The notes under the pieces were generated by a model. That model was not told the DNA's origin, did no database searches, and worked only from the letters and a program-made list of their open reading frames with translations. Both the position numbers and the translations under genes were made by a program. A stretch of 64,000 nt of DNA from Unio delphinus (taxonomy: Eukaryota; Mollusca; Bivalvia; Unionida; Unionidae), in contig JAQISU010000070.1 of assembly GCA_029339505.1 (NCBI GenBank), forward strand, positions 3,093,501-3,157,500, read 5' to 3'. Shown in pieces: positions 57,620 to 64,000 of the stretch (positions within the stretch are counted from its first letter, which is position 1; every line of letters starts with the position of its first letter).

Positions 57620-58656
57620 ATGATTGATATTTGGGGAAGACCTCTGAAACCCAAACCCGATGACACTGCGACGGGTGATATATAAAAAAAAATTAAAGAT
57701 GAAATAGCTGAGACGTTAAACTTAACAAGTGTTGACCCGAACGAAATAGTTGTATTTCAAGACAAACAGGGTAAATTGAAAAGCAGTGATGTGTCGTTAG
57801 ATGATATATTGGTTAAACAACGAAACGCAATCGAGGATACCGTTGTGCTATTTTCCGATCAGGGTAAATTGAAAACCAGTGATGTGTCATTGGATGACAT
57901 TTTAAAACGACAACACGACGCCGCTGAAAACTCTATTGCGCTATATTCCAACAGTGGACGACTTAAACCAGGTGCACTTGTGTCTACGATCACCGACGCG
58001 ATTGCTACCCACGGCAACGAGATTGCCGCCCACGGCCGTGAGCTGAATGATCTTATACGAGGTTATAATAGTTTTCGCAAAAATGTCGTACATAAATTCT
58101 TTGAAACTCCGCTTGTGGTTGGCATGACTCTAGTTGAAATTAAAGACTTGTTGAATTCATTCTTCGCTAACAAGGAAGCTGCAAGGATGATGACTGCTTC
58201 AGAAATCAAGGCAAATTATCTCGAGATTTTTAAACTAATAGAAAATCTTGAAAAGGTAAGGTTTTTCACAAAGACTTTAAAAATATCGTGTATACGGTCA
58301 AACATGGAATCGTGGATTGGATACAAGACGAAGATATTTCAAGTACTACTATTCTTCTCGAGTGGAGTAAGGAAGCGAAGGTTGATGGTATCTATAGGTT
58401 AACGTTGGCCTCTATCGATCAATTTAATATGATTGCGGGCGGTAAAACCTACTCTGGTGGCATCGCGACGTTCATTATCAAGACTGGCAAAACGCCCACC
58501 TTTCACTTCGTCGCGGTTGATAGCTCCACCATTAGATCAAAAATAGCCTGGTGTCACAAGATAGACCGAGTCGGGACTGGATTAGTGAAGACACGGAACA
58601 CAACTGCGTTAATAAGATGTTTATTTTATAAACGCAATTTTAAAAATCAACTCTGA
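57620..58656 (+). pseudogene. Fibre-like virion protein, element A, broken twice
   Basis: ATG 57620 opens a frame with MIDIWGRPLKPKPD that meets TAA at 57683-57685; the same frame then continues to about 58260. It holds two repeats of SSDVSLDDIL, then HDAAENSIALYS and a helical stalk (HGNEIAAHGRELNDL). At 58253-58262 the five bases AAGGT are duplicated and the coding signal moves frame, ending at 58656 with a beta-rich head (GGKTYSGGIATFIIKTG). Shaft-like repeats and a C-terminal globular domain suggest a vertex fibre/receptor-binding protein; inference only. Confidence 0.6.
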
Positions 58657-58780
58657 CACCAATATTTTACAAAATATAAGAAAAATTTATTTAAATAAAT
58701 GTTCCTAACATGGAAATCTGAATTTCAGTAACGTAATGACAAAAAAGAAGTATGTGAATGAATTTACAAATATGAATATA

Positions 58781-59174
58781 TATAAAAGGCTCGTATAACG
58801 AGATAGATGCAAATATGAAAAGAATGCGTCGTCAATATGACGAGACTAGAATGAAGATATTAAATTAATACGTCGTCCATATGACGAGACATATGCAATT
58901 GTGAACCCTAAATTCTGAAGTTCTCGTTCATGGAACGAGATTTGTGTAGAATGAACTTATGCAGGTGTCGTTCATATAACGAGACTGCAAAGAAGATTTT
59001 AAATAAATAATACGTCGTCCATATGACGAGATATATGCAATTGTGAACCCTAAGTTCTGAAGTTCTCGTTCATGGGACAAGATTTGTGTAGAATGAAATT
59101 ATGCAGGTGTCGTTCATATAACGAGACTGCAAAGAAGATATTTAAATAAATATTACGTCGTCCATATGACGAGA
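58781..59174. repeat. Array of nine regularly spaced palindromes, element A right end
   Basis: TCGTCCATATGACGAGA, TCGTTCATATAACGAGA and CTCGTTCATGGAACGAG type palindromes start at 58790, 58828, 58873, 58923, 58968, 59015, 59065, 59110 and 59158, i.e. every 38-50 bp. The last six form two 142-bp higher-order repeats. A TATATATAAAAGG box lies just before the first. Confidence 0.85.
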
Positions 59175-59481
59175 TATATGCAGCATACGTAAGCACCATA
59201 CACAGGCACCACACACGGGCATTACACGGTCAGCATAGACAAGCCCATACACGTAGTCACCACAACATGGCACCACTTCAGCACAACACGTCACCACACA
59301 CGCAGTTACCACAACACTGCACCACTTCAGCACAACACGTCACCACACTACGTCACTACACTTCAGCACAATACGGCACCACACCACTTCAGCACAAAAC
59401 GGCACCACACCACTTCAGCACAAAACGGCACCACACCACTTTATCATACTTCTTCAGTACCACACCACTTCAGCTAAAATT
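59175..59481. repeat. CACCA-rich low-complexity end of element A
   Basis: Degenerate repeats of CACCACTTCAGCACAA and ACGGCACCACAC. No gene. Confidence 0.8.
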
Positions 59482-59660
59482 AGCAGCAGAGAGGGTGAAT
59501 CCTACAACATTTTTTGTTTTTATTTTTGATTATACCCTCCAAATAACACTAGACCCTTCTCGCGAAATAACTAGAAAAAAAATGACAGTGATTGTTGTCT
59601 GAAAACATTCGCGTTTTCGTTGATGTCGCAACGTCGTTGTCACTCACCCTCTCTGCTGCT
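59482..59660. repeat. Foldback terminal unit of element B
   Basis: 179 bp, starts AGCAGCAGAGAGGGTGA and ends TCACCCTCTCTGCTGCT. Homologous to 26297-26451 near both arms, with a different centre. Confidence 0.7.
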
Positions 59661-59678
59661 AGAACTTTCAGTTCTGGG

Positions 59679-60344
59679 TTAACCGAATATTTGATCTAGT
59701 CCGATACGATATCGTGTCCTAGGGTCTGCTAAATTTATTGTCACAAATCCGTGTGGTTTTGACTGAGCGTGACTAAAGAAATTTCTAAATTGATTATGAT
59801 TCATATCACCGCTGCACCAGGTCTGATGAATATTTCGTAGCGTATGAGTATCAACGCCGTTAAATACACACAACACATTGCAGTTATCTCTGATCACTTT
59901 TGGTATCTGAGTGTATCGTTGAGTGACATATATCACATCAGTGTTTTTATGCCTGCCTCGGGAAAATATTCTAGCAGGATTTTTTTGATTATCTAACATG
60001 ATATCATCGTATACCACTAAATTGTTAATACTTCCATCAATAGCATCAATGCTCGGGGCTTCCTCTATATCAGTAATAAACTCAATAAAATCTTCATCGA
60101 TTTGAAATTCTTTTGCTTTCTCGTTAAAATCCTTTAGCACTTCATAGCATCGATGATCGTCTACACTCGGGGCTATTAAATACAATTTGTTCCATTTCAT
60201 CCATCTCGTTATCAAATTAAGTAGCAGTTGTGTCTTTACGCTTCCAGATGGTCCGATTATAATCATTCTAATTGAATTCGGCAACATTTCATGATGTTTA
60301 ATAGGTTCCCGTCGTCGGGTAGCTGAATAATCAATTATATTCAT
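59679..60344 (-). CDS. Genome-packaging ATPase, element B, altered Walker A
   Basis: 221 residues, colinear with the element A ATPase. The P-loop reads GPSGSVKT: Val (codon GTA at 60237-60239) replaces the last glycine of GxxGxGKT, which should impair nucleotide binding. Walker B NNLVVYDDIM and DVIYVTQRY are kept. The frame is open. The ATG is 17 bp from the divergent zinc-ribbon ATG. Confidence 0.85.
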   Translation of the reverse strand: MNIIDYSATRRREPIKHHEMLPNSIRMIIIGPSGSVKTQLLLNLITRWMKWNKLYLIAPSVDDHRCYEVLKDFNEKAKEFQIDEDFIEFITDIEEAPSIDAIDGSINNLVVYDDIMLDNQKNPARIFSRGRHKNTDVIYVTQRYTQIPKVIRDNCNVLCVFNGVDTHTLRNIHQTWCSGDMNHNQFRNFFSHAQSKPHGFVTINLADPRTRYRIGLDQIFG

Positions 60345-60361
60345 GCCGTTATATATAAATT

Positions 60362-60559
60362 ATGGATCTATATTGTGTGAAGTGTAAAAAACGTACTGGC
60401 ACAGATGACTTGACGACGATTACAACTAAAAATAACCGATCAGCGCTTTCTGGTAAATGCGTACAATGTAGTACAAAGAAATTTAGATTTGTTTCTAAAC
60501 CCAAGGAACTCAAGGAACCTTTAAAAAAAAACGAGGAGGTGATATCGCAGCCAAGCTAA
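60362..60559 (+). CDS. Zinc-ribbon protein (DUF5679-like), element B
   Basis: 65 residues, MDLYCVKCKKRTGT and CVQCSTKKF; ends shortly after the slippery A run. Overlaps the PLA2 frame by 28 nt. Confidence 0.8.
   Translation: MDLYCVKCKKRTGTDDLTTITTKNNRSALSGKCVQCSTKKFRFVSKPKELKEPLKKNEEVISQPS
60526..60532 (+). promoter_or_regulatory. Candidate -1 frameshift site AAAAAAC
   Basis: Zero-frame codons TTA AAA AAA AAC; -1 leads to CGA GGA GGT and PLA2. TAA at 60496-60498 closes the PLA2 frame upstream and no ATG lies between. Confidence 0.55.
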
Positions 60560-60891
60560 CTAAACTCCCTGGAACCCCATGGGCAAAATACCCTGGAGAA
60601 AAGCACCTTCCAGGATATAGCTACTGTGGACCGGGAACAAGACTTGATATCAGACTCAATGATCAAAATCAGCCCCGACCCCGTGAGGAACCAATAAACG
60701 CTATTGATAAGGCCTGTCACCTTCATGATGTATCTTATAAAAGCAGTAATCTGCAGCACAGGCATCTAGCAGATGTGAAATTAATTCATGCGTTAAATGC
60801 TATTTCTGATAAATCTTTCAAAGAAAAATTGGCTTCCTTTTTGATAAAATCGGCTATGAAAAGTAAATTGATGTTAGGTGCTGGTAATTAA
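60532..60891 (+). CDS. PLA2-like domain, element B (probably translated by frameshift)
   Basis: 119 codons in the -1 frame. LPGTPWAKYPGEKHLPG, Ca-loop YCGPGT, active site HDVSY, then helices and a MLGAGN end. Complete here, unlike in A. In parvoviruses this domain is part of a virion protein and breaches endosomal membrane; similar use in Polintons is inferred. Confidence 0.8.
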   Translation, partial: RGGDIAAKLTKLPGTPWAKYPGEKHLPGYSYCGPGTRLDIRLNDQNQPRPREEPINAIDKACHLHDVSYKSSNLQHRHLADVKLIHALNAISDKSFKEKLASFLIKSAMKSKLMLGAGN

Positions 60892-60898
60892 TAACAAC

Positions 60899-61852
60899 AT
60901 GGAATCTATTTATTATTCCCCAAGAGGATACTGGAGGGGTAAATCAGCAATCCATAAACTCGCTAGCGCCGCAAAAGTGAAAAAGGCCACTGCGGCTCAT
61001 TGGTTATCCAAACAGGCACTATGGCAAATTTATCTACCACCGCCTAAACAAATTCAATTCTCGCATTTTGATGTGACAGTTCCTAATGAAGTTCATCAGG
61101 CTGATCTATTATTTCTGCCACATGATCGTGGTTACAAATACGCATTAACCATAGTTGATATTGCAAGTCGATACAAAGAAGCAGAACCGTTAAAAACAAA
61201 ATCAGCCACTGAAGTGGCTTCTGCATTTGAAAGGATTTATCGAAGGAGCCTTCTGCACTGGCCAAATCTATTACAAATTGATCCTGGCAAGGAATTTCAG
61301 GGTGCAGTGTTATCAATAATGAAAAATCATAAAGTCACTATCAGACGAGGACATACTGCGCTACATCGTGATCAGGCCATTGTAGAACGGTTTAATAAAA
61401 CCCTTGCTGAGCGGTTATTTGGATATCAATACGCAAAAGAATTCATCCAAGAAAAAAGATCCCGTGAATGGGTTAAAAGGTTACCAGCTGTGATTACTGC
61501 ACTGAATAACGAGATTACTAGAACCATCAACATGAAACCTATCAATGCGATTAAAAAGAAGTCAATACCTGAAATGGAAATTCAAAAAGATTTTAGCGTT
61601 TCCCAACCAATTCTTGGTAGTAATGTCATTGTGAGGTACTTATACGAACCAGGAGAGCTTGAGGATGGCACAAAAAGGGCTACTGATCCTATTTGGAGTG
61701 TTACTGTACACAAGATATCTAGTATAACACGATCTACGGGTAGACTTCCAATCTATAAACTGGATTCAACTGCCCCTCAACGGGGTTTTACTAGACAACA
61801 ATTACAAGTGATACCTGAGGATACTCAATTACCACCGCATGGGCTTAACTAG
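60899..61852 (+). CDS. INT: RVE-family integrase, element B
   Basis: 317 residues from ATG 60899. First Asp in EVHQADLLFLPHD, second in LLQIDPGKEFQG, Glu in DQAIVERFNKTLAERLF. No chromodomain is visible, unlike the integrase of element C; the C terminus is a small beta-rich region (SVTVHKISSITRSTGRLPIY). It overlaps the convergent polymerase gene by 8 bp. The frame is intact. Confidence 0.9.
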   Translation: MESIYYSPRGYWRGKSAIHKLASAAKVKKATAAHWLSKQALWQIYLPPPKQIQFSHFDVTVPNEVHQADLLFLPHDRGYKYALTIVDIASRYKEAEPLKTKSATEVASAFERIYRRSLLHWPNLLQIDPGKEFQGAVLSIMKNHKVTIRRGHTALHRDQAIVERFNKTLAERLFGYQYAKEFIQEKRSREWVKRLPAVITALNNEITRTINMKPINAIKKKSIPEMEIQKDFSVSQPILGSNVIVRYLYEPGELEDGTKRATDPIWSVTVHKISSITRSTGRLPIYKLDSTAPQRGFTRQQLQVIPEDTQLPPHGLN

Positions 61853-64000
61853 CACCCTTGCGTCTATTGCACTCAAGACAAGTCAACATCACATTATTTC
61901 TGACATGACCGAGATTGTTATTTTTTCTGTCAACGGTGAATTGGCGAGGATCCTTATCCGAATACTGCCAACGCATTATACAATTGCAACTTGCGCAGTG
62001 ATTATTTTGTTGTTGCTTCAAAGTGATTATTAATTCAGCATCAATATCAAATTCTCGTTGTTTTTTTTTGTCTTGTTGTTTGTAACCGGAGAGTTTTTTA
62101 TCAATAATATCATTATCATCGCCAATGATTTCATCATCGCCACCAATGATTTCATCATCGCCACTGGCTTCGCCAACGACAATTCTTCGAAGTTGATTTA
62201 TTTTTCGTACTCTAGACACTGCGAGATAGACTAAATTCGACCATTCTATGCGATTATCTACCATCCAAACAATTGTATCCGATATAGTCAATCCCTGTGA
62301 AGAATGTATTGTTGCTGCATAACCTAGCGTCCATGGGGATTTATTAGCACGCAATGCATCTTCAACGACATTGATATCAACCAGCACAATATCATTTAAT
62401 ACGAGAATCTTCTTTTCACGCCCTGACTCTGTCAGGCCTGGAATATCAACTTCGATGTTCTGTTTTCGTGTATCCGATGGCCTATAACAGAGGGGCACTG
62501 GAAGTGTTGCAAATTTTTGTTTATGCAATTCAAATAACTTCATCTGAAGTGTGTCCCTGACTATTTTTCTACTTGCAATGATTAAATCATTTGGTCTCCA
62601 CGCTTCCCAAAACTCATTCATTGGAGTTTCTGAAATTATTTCACGGGCTATTTCACACTGGATTTTATCCGGTTGTAATCTAATTAGTTTCTTAAATTCT
62701 TTTAATTCATTATCAAGTGATCTATGATCGGTATCAATTTCTTCATAATAGTCTACAAAACCCTTTAGCCATTCATGGGGGGATGCACCGACAAATGGTG
62801 GTGGTTGGCCGTGATCACCGCACATGACGACTTTTGTATTCTTCAATAACAACCACTCAAGAAATATTTTTAAGACATCTTCTGACACTGTGTCTATTTC
62901 ATCCCAAATGATAATTTCAGGAATAAATTTCTCTCCCATGCGTTCAGGAGTCCATTCATCTCCCTTCCATCTAAAGAAACTATGATAAGTGCAGGCATTT
63001 ACCCCTCTCTGTATCATTTCTCTTGCAAGTCTGTGAGTCGGTGTTAGTACAATCATGTTTGGATTGGAAACACGAAATAACTCAATTGCCCGGGTTGTTT
63101 TTCCTGACCCACCACAGCCGTTTAAATAAACTGTTTTATACAGGCATATTGGATCAGAAATCGGTGGTGCACTAGAAAATTCTGAACACTGATTGCTTTC
63201 TAAGTAATTATTTTCAATCGTAACATCTGCTGATGGAATATAATCATGAAGCATTTCTTTCTTAATTCTCCATGACCCCCAATTCTCGTTGCCAGTAGCC
63301 TTAAAATCAGCCATTTTGCTATTTATGTAAAATGAGTCAGTAGCAACTCTAACTGCGGTGGTAGGAAATCTATTGATCATTGAAAATAAATTAATAGAAG
63401 CATAACCAATCATAGAAGCTCTCAAATGTGTGTACTGCGGATTGTATCCATCAGTGTAAGTAACAATTGTACCCAATTTGGTTCCATCGGACATAAATGC
63501 GTCCTTACGATTGACATATAGGCCCCTATTCGTTAAATCCGTGATTACAAAATCGTATTCAGCATTGTCTATAATCAATCGTGAAGAATATCTCGTATTA
63601 TCATCTTTGCCACCTTGGGTAAATTTACCGATTATTCTTCGTCCAAATTCTTTTGCTTCATTGTTTCTGATTTCAAATAACTGTTGGGACCAATCCATGA
63701 TTTGTTGTTCACTGAAATTTGGAAACAGTTTTCGCTCTTCGCTAATTATTTTTTCTAGATCAGGTTGTGGTAACCAGACTGATTTCTGTGCTCGATAGGA
63801 TATAATTGCTTCACTGACAATTAATGATTTTAACATCTTACAATCAAGCATATACCGTAATAACACTATTGGCATCCAGTGTTTTTCAGACATGTGTTTA
63901 CCAATCCAAAGATAACTACACGGATGAAGTCCTGTAGCCATTTCATATGATACTACACAAGCGAATCCGGTTAAATCGAAATGTGGCAGTGGTCCATTAA
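61845..64000 (-). CDS. PolB palm / SF1 helicase / HNH fusion, element B, N terminus outside window
   Basis: Open from the window edge to 61845. In order from the N-terminal side: NGPLPHFDLTGF at the edge, motif B-like FGRRIIGKFTQGG, motif C VRVATDSFYI, helicase Walker A NGCGGSGKTTRA, IIIWDEID, VMCGDHGQPPP, ATIHSSQGLTISD, VAVSRVRKI, an acidic linker, and the HNH-type end CASCNC...DPRQFTVDRKN...CLECNRRKG. Conservation of this layout between A and B supports one multifunctional replication protein. Confidence 0.85.
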   Translation of the reverse strand, partial: NGPLPHFDLTGFACVVSYEMATGLHPCSYLWIGKHMSEKHWMPIVLLRYMLDCKMLKSLIVSEAIISYRAQKSVWLPQPDLEKIISEERKLFPNFSEQQIMDWSQQLFEIRNNEAKEFGRRIIGKFTQGGKDDNTRYSSRLIIDNAEYDFVITDLTNRGLYVNRKDAFMSDGTKLGTIVTYTDGYNPQYTHLRASMIGYASINLFSMINRFPTTAVRVATDSFYINSKMADFKATGNENWGSWRIKKEMLHDYIPSADVTIENNYLESNQCSEFSSAPPISDPICLYKTVYLNGCGGSGKTTRAIELFRVSNPNMIVLTPTHRLAREMIQRGVNACTYHSFFRWKGDEWTPERMGEKFIPEIIIWDEIDTVSEDVLKIFLEWLLLKNTKVVMCGDHGQPPPFVGASPHEWLKGFVDYYEEIDTDHRSLDNELKEFKKLIRLQPDKIQCEIAREIISETPMNEFWEAWRPNDLIIASRKIVRDTLQMKLFELHKQKFATLPVPLCYRPSDTRKQNIEVDIPGLTESGREKKILVLNDIVLVDINVVEDALRANKSPWTLGYAATIHSSQGLTISDTIVWMVDNRIEWSNLVYLAVSRVRKINQLRRIVVGEASGDDEIIGGDDEIIGDDNDIIDKKLSGYKQQDKKKQREFDIDAELIITLKQQQNNHCASCNCIMRWQYSDKDPRQFTVDRKNNNLGHVRNNVMLTCLECNRRKGAS

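Larger units (their letters stand above)
26297..59481. mobile_element. Element A: degenerate Polinton-like element, interrupted by element C
   Basis: Without element C this is about 13.4 kb. Gene order is ATPase (-), zinc ribbon/PLA2 (+), integrase (+), polymerase-helicase-HNH (-), a small minus gene, a zinc protein, HNH/NUMOD, hypotheticals, pVI-like, probable MCP, minor capsid, protease and fibre-like protein. This set belongs to the Polinton/polinton-like virus group. Element B repeats the first part in the same order and orientation. The left limit is set by the foldback unit at 26297-26451. The right limit is taken as the next foldback unit at 59482. No clear target-site duplication was found. 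Broken genes (integrase, polymerase, HNH, zinc protein, 54324 gene, fibre) indicate decay. Confidence 0.75.
59482..64000. mobile_element. Element B: second Polinton-like element, partial
   Basis: It repeats the element A order: foldback unit, ATPase (-), zinc ribbon and PLA2 (+), integrase (+), polymerase-helicase-HNH (-), and continues past the window. The proteins are close to those of A but clearly diverged, so it is not a recent duplication. It abuts A head-to-tail. Confidence 0.85.

Noticed and set aside
58253..58265. Splice donor AAG|GTAAGG in the fibre-like gene
   Set aside because: The string is better explained as a 5-bp AAGGT duplication; no matching acceptor keeps the frame, and other genes of element A lack introns.
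58781..59174. CRISPR-like array of short palindromic repeats
   Set aside because: The sequences between palindromes are themselves repeated with a 142-bp period, so there are no unique spacers, no cas genes, and the context is an animal genome.

Overview
This is animal (metazoan) nuclear DNA, most likely from a mollusc or another lophotrochozoan. The evidence is split genes (INTS4 exons on the minus strand, an intronless class A GPCR coding exon on the plus strand), tRNA-derived SINEs, a decayed non-LTR retrotransposon, many microsatellites and minisatellites, and large virus-like DNA transposons of the Maverick/Polinton class. No bacterial features are present.

Positions 1-26.3 kb are host sequence. 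Three minus-strand exons of INTS4 (15487-15434, 11322-11013, 2009-1903) are joined by long introns full of tandem repeats with 45-, 39- and ~63-bp units, SINEs and LINE debris. Further repeats (27- and 41-bp units) fill the interval up to a rhodopsin-family GPCR (24753-26117). A TATA box and a possible untranslated first exon for that gene lie near 18.6 kb.

Positions 26.3-64 kb hold three virus-like elements. Element A (26297 to about 59481, roughly 13.4 kb once the insertion is subtracted) has a packaging ATPase, a zinc ribbon overlapping a PLA2 frame, an integrase, a gene combining a PolB palm, an SF1 helicase and an HNH domain, an HNH/NUMOD endonuclease, a pVI-like protein, a probable major capsid protein, a hydrophobic minor capsid protein, an adenain-like protease and a fibre-like gene. 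Several of its genes carry stops or frameshifts, so it is decaying. Element B (59482 to beyond the window end) is a diverged relative in the same orientation directly next to A; it repeats ATPase, zinc ribbon/PLA2, integrase and polymerase-helicase and runs off the end.

Element C (27647-47403, 19,757 bp) is a nearly intact Polinton nested inside the PLA2 gene of A. It has 352-bp terminal inverted repeats that differ at one position and a perfect 6-bp target duplication (GTTGGT), so its insertion looks recent. It encodes protein-primed-type PolB, a BIR-domain protein, packaging ATPase, chromodomain integrase, a membrane protein, a penton-like minor capsid protein, a pVI-like protein, the double jelly-roll major capsid protein, adenain-like protease and several basic or coiled-coil proteins. 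This is a complete morphogenesis set with one visible nonsense codon in a small conserved gene.

The most striking signal is that four genes at the two ends of element C finish in sequences that look like metazoan replication-dependent histone mRNA 3' ends: a 16-nt GGYYCUUUUCAGRRCC-type stem-loop, an ACYCA-like flank and a shared TCGAAAAGA element 11-12 nt further on. The internal genes appear to use ordinary AATAAA signals. Other notable signals are a slippery AAAAAAC site conserved in A and B that would fuse the zinc ribbon to the PLA2 domain, the PolB-helicase-HNH gene, regularly spaced palindromes near the right end of A, foldback units at the left of A and B, and a run of hairpins over the start codon of the last gene of C.
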